Positions 45,583 to 53,724 of a stretch of 64,000 nt of DNA are shown here, one piece after another; positions within the stretch are counted from its first letter, which is position 1; every line of letters begins with the position of its first letter. The translations under genes were made by a program, and so were the position numbers. The DNA is from Tethybacter castelli. Its GTDB lineage: Bacteria > Pseudomonadota > Gammaproteobacteria > Tethybacterales > Tethybacteraceae. The stretch spans positions 21,788 through 85,787 of the forward strand of contig JAZHEJ010000041.1 in the NCBI GenBank assembly GCA_036679665.1, written 5' to 3'. The notes beneath the pieces are model-generated. The model saw only the letters and a program-made list of their open reading frames with translations. It did no database searches and was not told where the DNA came from.

Positions 45583-46017
45583 TTTTATTTTTTGCCAATA
45601 TCCTTTTCCCGACAGTAATAGCGACGGTACATTCACAAAACCACAAATAGCCGGTGCTACGCAAAGATAAAAACTAAAGGTGAAGAATAAAAAGCCGATG
45701 ATGAACGAAGCAACTTTGCATCGTTGAAGCAGAATGCGGCTAACAAGTGATTTTACCCGTTACCTTAACAAGCCGCGATTGGCCGATGCCTTCACATCTA
45801 GCTAAAAACGTATCCGAATTTGTTTTTAAATCGACAAAAAAAAATTATCCATCAATTATTTTTCAAACATATAAAATAAAACTCATATTGAAAAAATCCC
45901 TCGGGATGGTTATTTATTTAGGCTATGGTCCATCACCCATGTATGCCGCTGATGCGATGCTTGCTTTTGAATAATTTAGCGAAACTAAGCTAAGAATAGC
46001 AAAAGGGAAATATATCT
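45583..46017. other. Gene-free stretch between the SOUL gene and cydA
   Basis: This 435-bp stretch lies between divergent genes. I find no gene in it. It is AT-rich near 45820-45900. A small 5-bp hairpin (ATCCC-TC-GGGAT) lies at 45896-45907 and a good AAAAGGG ribosome site for cydA at 46002-46008. A short open frame at 45747-45974 has no family-like features. Confidence 0.6.
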
Positions 46018-47418
46018 ATGTTTGAATCTCTCGACCCTGTCTTACTCGCTCGTATCCAATTTGCGTTTACGATCTCTTTTCATATTATCTTCCCGGCTTT
46101 CACCATTGGCCTTGCTAGCTGGCTGGCAATTGTCGAATGGCGCTGGCTGAAGACGGGCGATAAGATTTATGAAGAAGTCTATCGTATGTGGGTCAAGATT
46201 TTTGCGGTATGCTTCGGTATGGGCGTGGTCTCCGGAGTGGTCATGTCCTATCAGTTCGGCACGAATTGGTCGGTTTTTTCTGATCGAGTTGGTAATGTCA
46301 TCGGCCCTCTTTTGGGCTATGAGGTGCTGACGGCCTTCTTCCTCGAAGCTTCTTTCCTCGGCATCATGCTGTTTGGCTGGGGCCGTGTCAGCAAGCGCAT
46401 GCACTTTATCTCCACTTGTATTGTCGCGGTGGGAACCATCATTTCAGCTTTTTGGATTCTCTCGGCGAATAGTTGGATGCAAACACCCCAAGGTTTCGAG
46501 ATAGGCGAGGATGGTTTGCTGTACCCCACCAGCTGGATCGAGATCATCTTCAATCCGTCTTTCCCGGTGCGGTTCTGGCATATGTTGATAGCGGCTTATC
46601 TGACGACCGCGTTTGTGGTGGGAGGAATCGGAGCGTATTATCTTTGGCGCAAAATTCATGTGCAGCACGCCAAGGTCATGTTCGGCATGGCCATGATTAT
46701 GGCGGTGTTTGTGGCTCCGCTCCAGCTTTTTATCGGACATATGCATGGTGTAAACACCATGGAACATCAACCTGTAAAAATTGCCGCGATGGAAGGCAAC
46801 TGGGAGCGCGGCACCGATAAACCGCTATATCTGTTCGGGCTGCCAAATGAAGAAACTGAAACCACTGATTATGCCGTTTCAATCCCGGGAGGCGCCAGTT
46901 GGGTGCTGACCGGCAGCGTCGATGGTGAAATCCCCGGCTTAAAAGATGTGGCGAAAGAAGATCGCCCGCCCGTGGCCATCGTCTTTTGGTCGTTTAGGAT
47001 CATGGTGGGCATCGGCATGGCGATGATCTTGACGGGCGTGATCGCAGCTTTTTTGTATTATCGAAAGCGTTTGTTTGAAACACGCGTTTTTCAGCTTTGG
47101 TGCATGGCGATGACCCCCACCGGATTTATTGCGGTACTAGCGGGTTGGTTTGTTACCGAGGTTGGCCGCCAACCATGGACAGCTTACGGCGTAATCCGCA
47201 CATCCGAGAGCATTTCTCCGGTGATTGCCGAACAAGTCGCTATCACGCTGATTGCATTCATCGTGGTGTACACGTTTGTTTTTGGCGCGGGAAGCTATTA
47301 CATTCTCAAGCTTGTCAAAAAAGGACCGCAACCCAACGGTGACGGAGACGGTGAGAAATATTATGGTCGCAGTAAACAAGCCAGCGTAACCAGAGCAGCG
47401 ACTGTGGGAGGTGCATAA
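46018..47418 (+). CDS. cydA: Cytochrome bd-type quinol oxidase subunit I (CIO-like)
   Basis: Subunit I oxidises quinol and holds haems b558, b595 and d; it reduces oxygen without pumping protons. The 466-residue protein shows H22 in FHIIFPAF (a haem ligand), GYEVLTAFFLEASFLGIMLFGW in parts, RFWHMLIAAYLT (second haem ligand) and GWFVTEVGRQPW. The Q-loop after HQPVKIAAMEGNWE is short, as in cyanide-insensitive oxidases (CioA). cydB follows with a 1-bp overlap. Confidence 0.95.
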   Translation: MFESLDPVLLARIQFAFTISFHIIFPAFTIGLASWLAIVEWRWLKTGDKIYEEVYRMWVKIFAVCFGMGVVSGVVMSYQFGTNWSVFSDRVGNVIGPLLGYEVLTAFFLEASFLGIMLFGWGRVSKRMHFISTCIVAVGTIISAFWILSANSWMQTPQGFEIGEDGLLYPTSWIEIIFNPSFPVRFWHMLIAAYLTTAFVVGGIGAYYLWRKIHVQHAKVMFGMAMIMAVFVAPLQLFIGHMHGVNTMEHQPVKIAAMEGNWERGTDKPLYLFGLPNEETETTDYAVSIPGGASWVLTGSVDGEIPGLKDVAKEDRPPVAIVFWSFRIMVGIGMAMILTGVIAAFLYYRKRLFETRVFQLWCMAMTPTGFIAVLAGWFVTEVGRQPWTAYGVIRTSESISPVIAEQVAITLIAFIVVYTFVFGAGSYYILKLVKKGPQPNGDGDGEKYYGRSKQASVTRAATVGGA

Positions 47419-48440
47419 TGATTGATTTTTCGACTTGGTTAGACCTCCCGCTGATTTGGGGCTTATTGATTGCCACCGCTGTATTTTTATATGTGGTACT
47501 GGACGGCTTTGATTTGGGATGTGGCATTTTATTTCCTTTTGCGCCATCGGACAAATCCCGCAGCAGCATGATGAACTCCATTGCTCCTTTTTGGGATGGC
47601 AACGAAACATGGCTGGTGCTTGGCGGCGGCGGTTTGTTCGTGGCTTTTCCCGTAGCTTACGCGATTTTGATGCCTGCGCTGTATCTGCCAATCATGTTGA
47701 TGCTGATGGGGCTGATCTTTCGTGGCATCGCATTTGAATTTCGTTTTAAAGCTGATGAGAAAGACCGCAAGCTATGGGACATTTCTTTTCATACCGGTTC
47801 TTTGTTGGCTGCTTTTATGCAAGGCGTGGTGCTCGGTAATTTCGTCCAAGGCGTGGAAGTTGACGGCCGCAGCTTTGCGGGAGGCCCGCTTGATTGGGCT
47901 AACGGCTTTGCGGTCATTACGGGCATCTCTTTAGTCTTCGGCTACGCTTTGCTTGGCGCCACATGGTTGGTGATGAAAACCGAAAATGAGATCCAGGCGT
48001 GGGCGCGTAATGCCGCCAAATACGTGCTGGGATTTGTGGCCATGGCCATGGCTGTGGTCAGCATTGCCATGCCATTGGTTGATGAGCGTATTTCTGAGCT
48101 ATGGTTTAGTACGCCGAATATTTATTACCTTCTGCCAATGCCGCTAGCAACAGTCGCGGCATTCATTGTCTTGTGGCGTGATCTGCATAACAAGGGGCGT
48201 GAAGTAAGGCCGTTTTTACTAGCGCTCGTTTTGTTTTTGCTGGGCTATATTGGGTTTGGCATCAGTCTTTACCCATGGATTGTCCCATTTGAATTTACGC
48301 TGTGGGATGCAGCTGCGGTTTCTACCTCACAAACCATCACACTCATTGGTACCGTGATCATGTTGCCGATTATCTTAGGTTACACGGCCTATTGTTATTA
48401 CATTTTCCGGGGTAAAAGCGGCCATGAAGCGATGTATTAG
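47418..48440 (+). CDS. cydB: Cytochrome bd-type quinol oxidase subunit II (CIO-like)
   Basis: Subunit II pairs with CydA in the membrane oxidase. The 340-residue length and the motifs LDGFDLGCGILFPF, WDGNETWLVLGGGGLFVAFP in parts, and FRGIAFEFRFK are standard. About eight to nine transmembrane segments are visible. The ATG overlaps the cydA stop by one base. Confidence 0.96.
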   Translation: MIDFSTWLDLPLIWGLLIATAVFLYVVLDGFDLGCGILFPFAPSDKSRSSMMNSIAPFWDGNETWLVLGGGGLFVAFPVAYAILMPALYLPIMLMLMGLIFRGIAFEFRFKADEKDRKLWDISFHTGSLLAAFMQGVVLGNFVQGVEVDGRSFAGGPLDWANGFAVITGISLVFGYALLGATWLVMKTENEIQAWARNAAKYVLGFVAMAMAVVSIAMPLVDERISELWFSTPNIYYLLPMPLATVAAFIVLWRDLHNKGREVRPFLLALVLFLLGYIGFGISLYPWIVPFEFTLWDAAAVSTSQTITLIGTVIMLPIILGYTAYCYYIFRGKSGHEAMY

Positions 48441-48604
48441 CGGCGGTATGTCAAATTACGAATGAGCATGGATGAGTCAAAGCAGCCCTAAGTTACAAGA
48501 TAAAAAACACAGCGTACCGATATTGAAGAGATTGAAATTTTCGAAAAAGATTACTAAAGCTTGCTTATTGGTATCAGGGATGAAAAAAAGAACACGCTAA
48601 AAAA

Positions 48605-48745
48605 ATGGAAGTATTCGATAAATTCTGGAGTCGTCTATCGAAAAAACAACGCCAATGGGCATGGTTCGTTATCCTTTGGTGTGGCGGACTTGGTACAGTG
48701 ATGCTGTTGGGGTTTGTTATCCGGACTGCGATGGGAATTGAGTAA
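48605..48745 (+). CDS. Small bd-oxidase subunit, DUF2474-like (46 residues)
   Basis: This short open frame (ATG to TAA, 46 residues) begins MEVFDKFWSRLSKKQRQW, followed by one hydrophobic helix (about 20-39) and ends with FVIRTAMGIE. A tryptophan-rich amphipathic start and a single helix ending in R-x3-MG match the DUF2474 family found beside CIO-type oxidases, comparable in role to CydX. It lies 165 bp after cydB, and nothing else recognisable is in that gap. Confidence 0.7.
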   Translation: MEVFDKFWSRLSKKQRQWAWFVILWCGGLGTVMLLGFVIRTAMGIE

Positions 48746-49192
48746 ATTATCACGACTTACCGCTGCGGATTATCGACTGAATTTGGGGCCATTTAGCGCA
48801 TCTGCAAATTTGAAGAGCGATATTAAAGCCATAGTTGTGATAGGCATGTAGCTTTTAATGCGCGGTTGTGGTTAATGGCGGAGAGTGAGGGATTCGAACC
48901 CCCGGGAAGCATAAACCTCCAACGGTTTTCAAGACCGTCGCATTCGACCGCTCTGCCAACTCTCCGGTAGACTGTCCAATTCGATAGCATAAAGACAACC
49001 ACAGCCAGATTTTGACGTTAGTTAGTTAGCCTATCAATATTCATTGTACGCAGTTCTTGGCAAATTATTCAACCTATAATCAAACTTTTGCCAGTTCGGT
49101 GCTTAGGTTGTGACCCATAGTTTAGATTTCGCCGGCGCAATTTGGTAATTTTGTGGCGCCAAAAAACCATAACGTAGTTAATGTAGGTTGTT
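48746..49192. other. Gene-free stretch apart from the tRNA
   Basis: The 447 bp between the DUF2474-like gene and the MBL-fold gene hold tRNA-Ser and otherwise show no gene. I see no direct repeat of the tRNA 3' end elsewhere in the window that would mark an integration site. Confidence 0.6.
48876..48965 (-). tRNA. tRNA-Ser (anticodon TGA)
   Basis: Read on the minus strand, the 90 bases begin GGAGAGT and end ACTCTCC-G-CCA, so a 7-bp acceptor stem, a G discriminator and an encoded CCA are all present. The anticodon arm is ACGGT-CTTGAAA-ACCGT (anticodon TGA, for UCN serine codons). A long variable arm (GGAGGTTTATGCTTCC, 16 bases) marks it as a class II tRNA, and the T arm reads GGGGGTTCGAATCCC. 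It lies close to the right end of the likely acquired region. Confidence 0.96.
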
Positions 49193-49873
49193 GTGCAAAT
49201 CAAGTGGTTTGGTCATGCTTCCTTTCGGATCGCAGCTGCTGACGGTTATGCGGTGATTACCGACCCGTATGAACCGGAATGCGTAGGCTATGCTCCGATT
49301 GTCGACTCGGCCGATGTGGTGGTGATCTCTTCAGACGACGACGAGGGCCATTGCCGCGCCGATCTTGTTCCCGGCAAACCGCTGACGATTAATGCGTTGA
49401 CTGTGGCGCGCGAAGGAGGCCAGACTGACGTTGCAAGGCTAAGCATACGCGCCATTGAAGCTGCGGAGTGGGAGCTTCATCCTGATCATGCTGTGCCTGG
49501 CGCCAATGGAATGTATCGGTTTGAGCTTGACGGAATCACGATCGCCCATATGGGTGATGTGGGCAATTCGCTAACTGACAGTCAGATTGATTTTTTTGCC
49601 GGCGTCGATGTGTTGCTTGCGCTCGCGGGCGGTCCGCCGACCATTGCCCTGCCGGATCTGATGAAATTGATCACCATCGCCAAACCAAAACTTGTGATTC
49701 CGATGCATTTTCGCACCTTGACTTATCGTCCGCGCAATTCGTTGTGGATCGAAAGTTTTCTGGCGTATTTTGACGATAAGCAGGTCGATTTCGCCTGCGC
49801 AACGCAGATTGAAGTCACCACGGATACGCTAACGTCCGCAACTCGGGTAACGGTGATGGATTATGCGCGTTAG
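49193..49873 (+). CDS. Metallo-beta-lactamase-fold protein with altered metal site
   Basis: The 226-residue protein has the fold of MBL metal-dependent hydrolases: KWFGHASFRI at the start, HMGDVGNSLTD in the middle and IPMHFRTLTYRP near the end. Where the family has HxHxDH it instead reads SSDDDEGH (in VVVISSDDDEGHCRADL), so two metal-binding histidines are replaced by aspartates. It may bind a different metal or have lost hydrolase activity. The start is a GTG; the next gene, a heptosyltransferase, begins 32 bp after its stop. Confidence 0.75.
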   Translation: MQIKWFGHASFRIAAADGYAVITDPYEPECVGYAPIVDSADVVVISSDDDEGHCRADLVPGKPLTINALTVAREGGQTDVARLSIRAIEAAEWELHPDHAVPGANGMYRFELDGITIAHMGDVGNSLTDSQIDFFAGVDVLLALAGGPPTIALPDLMKLITIAKPKLVIPMHFRTLTYRPRNSLWIESFLAYFDDKQVDFACATQIEVTTDTLTSATRVTVMDYAR

Positions 49874-50331
49874 AAGCGTACCGACAGCTTGAAGGTAGTG
49901 GGCCGATGATGAAAGTGCTGCTGATTAAGATGTCATCGTTGGGAGATGTGATTCACACGTTGCCGGCATTGACCGACGCGCAGGTTGCGACCGGTGGCGC
50001 CGCCAAATTCGATTGGGTTATTGAAGAAAACTACCGACAGGTGGCCGCCTGGCATCCGGCGGTGGGACGCACGATTGTTGTCGCGCTACGCCGTTGGAAA
50101 AAGGAACTTGGCTTCAAAGCGGCCGGCGAGCTGAAAAATTATTTAATTGAATTGCGCAAGGAAGTTTACGACTGCGTGATTGATGCCCAAGGATTGCTCA
50201 AAAGCGCAGTGCTTGGCACGCTGGCAGCGCGCGGCACCGTACACGGCTTCGACAAGTCTTGCGCACGTGAGACCGCGGCCAGTTTTTTTTATGGCCGGCG
50301 CGTTGGGATATCCGCCACCGACCACCGAACC

Positions 50332-50408
50332 CGATTACGGACTTGACACGGTAAATACCAACCGCGACCGCCGGGCCATTTTGGTTCCTCACGCTTCGGT
50401 TGAGCGCA
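50332..50408. repeat. Exact 77-bp repeat on the left of the N gap
   Basis: This 77-bp sequence before the 10 N recurs exactly at 50419-50495 after them. The size equals a common largest k-mer used in short-read assembly, so this looks like two contigs joined without merging their overlap. It is not a biological repeat. Confidence 0.9.
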
Positions 50409-50418
50409 NNNNNNNNNN
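50409..50418. other. Assembly gap (10 N)
   Basis: Ten unknown bases sit inside the heptosyltransferase gene, between two exact 77-bp copies. Confidence 1.
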
Positions 50419-50495
50419 CGATTACGGACTTGACACGGTAAATACCAACCGCGACCGCCGGGCCATTTTGGTTCCTCACGCTTCGGTTGAGCGCA
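50419..50495. repeat. Exact 77-bp repeat on the right of the N gap
   Basis: This is the second copy of 50332-50408, directly after the N run. The contig then continues into the C-terminal part of the heptosyltransferase. Confidence 0.9.
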
Positions 50496-50717
50496 CGCAC
50501 TGGGAGTGTGATGGTGTCGCTGGACACCGGCTTGTCGCATCTTGCCGCGGCGCTGGCATTGCCCAATGTGTGTATCTGCGTGGCCAGCGATCCGCGGCTT
50601 TCAGGCGCATTCGGTAAATTTCAATTGGCGGTGGATGCCACCAAGGTAAACGGCGCGGAACAGATATACGCGCTGGCGCACGAACAGCTTACTATGGCTT
50701 CCACCGCAAAATAGTCG

Positions 50718-52484
50718 ATGGCCGCACGCATTGAGCCTGGCGATTGGCAACGATTGCGGCGCATCTTCGGGTACCTTTTTCACTACAAGCTGATCTTCGT
50801 CGCAGGGGTTTGCGCCACCTTCTTGTTTGGCTTGGTGGAAACCGCGGTGCCGTGGTTGATGTATCTGTTGCTTGACGCTGACGAAGCCGAAGCGTTTATC
50901 GACGCGGAACGTATAGCGATCGTGTTACCGTTGATTTTGGTTGCGTTGTTTTTGCTGCGCGGCGTGCTCGGCTTTGTAAGAATTTATTGGAATATCTGGA
51001 TGCAGGCAACGATGGCGCGCGCCATTCGCCGGGACATGATCTTTCGTTTGCTTCGCCTGCCCAAGTCTTATCACGATAGCGAGTCGTCGGGAATTTTGGT
51101 TTCGCGCGTCATGCAATTCGTCGACACGATGATCAACAACGCGGCGTATGTGCTGGTGAATCTGCTGCAAGACAGCGCACGGTTGTTCGGTTACTTGACC
51201 ACGATGTTCATAGTCGAATGGCGCTACACTTTGGTTGCGATCGTGGTTATGCCGCTGACCATAGCGGTAATTCGCTATTTTGCGCGTCGCCTGCGTTTAC
51301 ATGCCGGCCATCAAGCCAAGGCGCTAAGTGAATTGACCGGATCGCTCAGTGACACAATTCAAGGTCACCCGGTGGTAATCGCCTTCGGCGGTCAAGAACG
51401 CGAGCAGGCCAAGCTGAACCAACAGCTTGACAAAGTGCGGGGCATCAATCTGCGTCAAGGGGTGGCCAGCGCGCTGAACATGCCGCTGTCGCAATTGTTG
51501 CTGGCGCTGGCGCTGGCGCTTATTTTCGGGCTTTTGGCCCACGATCTGACCGGCGGCAGACTAAGCGAAGGACAGGTGAGCACGTTTATTTTTGCGATGG
51601 TGCTGTTACCATTACCGTTGCGCAATCTGACCCGACTGGTCGAACTCGTTCAATTGTCGCTGGCGGCCTCGACCCGGGTGTTTGAGCTGATTGATGCGGA
51701 ACCTGAAGCCAATCCGGGCAGTTTCGCGCCCAACCAGATACGCGGCGATATCAGTTTTAGCAACGTTGGTTTTTCCTATGCGAGCAATCCCCAAAAAGAT
51801 GTCTTGGACGGTCTTGATCTGAATATCGAATCCGGTGAAACAGTGGCATTGGTCGGGGCGTCAGGCAGCGGCAAAACCACGATGGTCAATCTGCTGTTAC
51901 GGTTGTATAACCCAAAGCGCGGCGCCGTAAGTCTGGATGGAACGGATGTGCAACAATGGGATCTGCCGACGCTGCGCGCCAAGATAGGCATGGCCAGCCA
52001 GCAAATTATATTGTTCGATACGACATTGGCTGAAAACGTCGCTTACCCGGATGTCGGCGCCAAGCTTGATAAACAACGTCTGCGCCAAGCATGCAAAGAT
52101 GCCCAGCTTGAGCAAATGATTGCCAATTTGCCGGAGGGTGAACAAACCATATTGGGCGAAAACGGCTTGCGCCTAAGCGGAGGCGAACGGCAACGGCTGG
52201 CGATTGCCCGGGCGTTTTACAAAGACGCGGCGCTGTTGGTGTTTGACGAAGCGACCAGTTCGCTCGACGCGGATACTGAAGGGGGCATCAAACAATCGTT
52301 GCAAGCGCTGTTTAAAAATCGGACCGTGATCGTGATCGCGCACCGATTTACCACGGTGGAAATCGTCGATCGGATAGTGGTGCTCGAGCATGGCAAAGTG
52401 GCGGCTACCGGCACCCACGCCGCCCTGATGGAGGATTCGCCGCTGTATAAGCGGTTGTATAAAGCGCAGCAGTTGAAAGGATAG
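50718..52484 (+). CDS. msbA: Lipid A export ATP-binding/permease protein MsbA
   Basis: MsbA flips lipid A-core across the inner membrane. The 588-residue protein has six transmembrane helices in its first 310 residues and a C-terminal ATP-binding domain: Walker A GASGSGKTT, signature LSGGERQRLAIARAF and Walker B LLVFDEATSSLD. It follows the waaC-like gene, consistent with a lipopolysaccharide locus. The start ATG at 50718 is 3 bp after the heptosyltransferase stop. Confidence 0.92.
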   Translation: MAARIEPGDWQRLRRIFGYLFHYKLIFVAGVCATFLFGLVETAVPWLMYLLLDADEAEAFIDAERIAIVLPLILVALFLLRGVLGFVRIYWNIWMQATMARAIRRDMIFRLLRLPKSYHDSESSGILVSRVMQFVDTMINNAAYVLVNLLQDSARLFGYLTTMFIVEWRYTLVAIVVMPLTIAVIRYFARRLRLHAGHQAKALSELTGSLSDTIQGHPVVIAFGGQEREQAKLNQQLDKVRGINLRQGVASALNMPLSQLLLALALALIFGLLAHDLTGGRLSEGQVSTFIFAMVLLPLPLRNLTRLVELVQLSLAASTRVFELIDAEPEANPGSFAPNQIRGDISFSNVGFSYASNPQKDVLDGLDLNIESGETVALVGASGSGKTTMVNLLLRLYNPKRGAVSLDGTDVQQWDLPTLRAKIGMASQQIILFDTTLAENVAYPDVGAKLDKQRLRQACKDAQLEQMIANLPEGEQTILGENGLRLSGGERQRLAIARAFYKDAALLVFDEATSSLDADTEGGIKQSLQALFKNRTVIVIAHRFTTVEIVDRIVVLEHGKVAATGTHAALMEDSPLYKRLYKAQQLKG

Positions 52485-52500
52485 AATTGCCCGCTAACCA

Positions 52501-53667
52501 TTGATCGTGACCACCCATAAATTTACCTCCGAATCGGTTTCTGAAGGCCATCCCGACAAGCTTGCCGACCAGATTTCCGACGCGATAGTCGACGAAGCTT
52601 TGCGGTTGGCCGGCGAACACGCCACCGAAGTGCGATGCGCGTGCGAGACCTTGGTCAAAGGCGATTTGTTGGTGATTGCCGGTGAGATGCGCACCGTCGG
52701 GGCGGAACTGGAGTACGAAAAAATAGCGCTGCAAGTCGCGCACGATATCGGTTATGTAGATCCTGAATTCGGTTTTAACCCGCAAGCATGTCAGCTCGTA
52801 AACCGGATCACCGAGCAGTCGGCGGATATCGCGCGCGGCGTCGACCGCGGCAATGTTACCGGGGCGGGCGACCAAGGGTTGATGTTCGGCTACGCATGTG
52901 ACGAATCGCCGGCGTTGATGCCGTTGCCGTTGATGCTCGCGCATCGGATGATGATCAGACAGGCCGAGCTCAAACGCAACGGCCATGACTGGTTGCGTCC
53001 CGACGCCAAATCGCAGGTATCGGTGCGTTATGTGGACGGCCGTCCGACCGAAGTTACCGATGTCGTACTGTCAACCCAGCACGCCGAGACGATCAACGGT
53101 GAGCATTATTCGAAATGTTTGCACGAATACGTGATTGAAGAAATCATCAAACCGGAGCTAGGCGAGATTGATTACTCCAATTGCCGTTACCATATCAATC
53201 CGACCGGCAAATTTATTCGCGGCGGCCCGCAAGCCGATGCCGGTTTGACCGGGCGCAAGATAATCGTCGACACCTACGGCGGATCCGCGCCGCATGGCGG
53301 CGGGGCTTTTTCAGGCAAGGATCCATCCAAGGTTGATCGTTCAGCGGCATATGCGGCCCGCCATATCGCCAAGAACGTTGTCGCTTCAGGTTTGGCGCGC
53401 AAATGCCTGATCCAAGTATCCTACGCGATTGGCGAGGCTGAGCCGGTAAGCTTGATGTGCCATACTTACGGCACCGGAAAAATTTCCGAGGATGAGCTTG
53501 CCAAAAGGGTGCGCGAGTTATTCGATATGTCGCCGCAAAGTATTATTTCGCGACTTGATCTGTGTCGCCCGATCTACCGCCCGATCGCCGCGCATGGGCA
53601 TTTTGGCCGCGAAGACATCGACTTGCCTTGGGAAGACACCACGCAAGCGCAAGAATTATTGGCTTGA
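52501..53667 (+). CDS. metK: S-adenosylmethionine synthetase
   Basis: MetK makes S-adenosylmethionine from methionine and ATP. The 388-residue length and the motifs SVSEGHPDKLADQISD (in parts), GAGDQGLMFGYA and GGGAFSGKDPSKVDRSAAY mark the family. The TTG at 52501 gives the standard N-terminus; a GTG at 52507 is also possible. ahcY follows 57 bp later; together they form the methyl cycle pair. The 57-bp gap is too short for the usual SAH riboswitch and shows no such pattern. Confidence 0.97.
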   Translation: MIVTTHKFTSESVSEGHPDKLADQISDAIVDEALRLAGEHATEVRCACETLVKGDLLVIAGEMRTVGAELEYEKIALQVAHDIGYVDPEFGFNPQACQLVNRITEQSADIARGVDRGNVTGAGDQGLMFGYACDESPALMPLPLMLAHRMMIRQAELKRNGHDWLRPDAKSQVSVRYVDGRPTEVTDVVLSTQHAETINGEHYSKCLHEYVIEEIIKPELGEIDYSNCRYHINPTGKFIRGGPQADAGLTGRKIIVDTYGGSAPHGGGAFSGKDPSKVDRSAAYAARHIAKNVVASGLARKCLIQVSYAIGEAEPVSLMCHTYGTGKISEDELAKRVRELFDMSPQSIISRLDLCRPIYRPIAAHGHFGREDIDLPWEDTTQAQELLA

Positions 53668-53724
53668 CTTAGAATGTTATAAGCACGATACATTAATGCG
53701 TATTTAGCGAATTGCAATAATATT

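Larger units (their letters stand above)
49906..50714 (+). pseudogene. Heptosyltransferase I-like gene (waaC), broken by assembly
   Basis: The first part (49906 on) reads MKVLLIKMSSLGDVIHTLPAL and continues to DKSCARETAASFFYGRR, matching lipopolysaccharide heptosyltransferase I. The frame then shifts near 50300: another frame continues with ALGYPPPTTEPDYGLD and ILVPHASVER. A 10-N gap (50409-50418) follows, then after a repeated 77 bp the C-terminal part MVSLDTGLSHLAAALALPNV reappears, missing roughly 100 expected residues. The gene has lost at least two internal segments on paper. An intact gene in the real genome is quite possible, given the assembly signs. It neighbours msbA, as in lipopolysaccharide loci. 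Confidence 0.8.

Noticed and set aside
45747..45974. Open frame of 75 codons upstream of cydA
   Set aside because: No domain, no conserved-looking composition and a poor ribosome site; probably chance.
53668..53724. SAH riboswitch before ahcY
   Set aside because: The 57-bp gap is short for this class and shows no paired structure that I could support.
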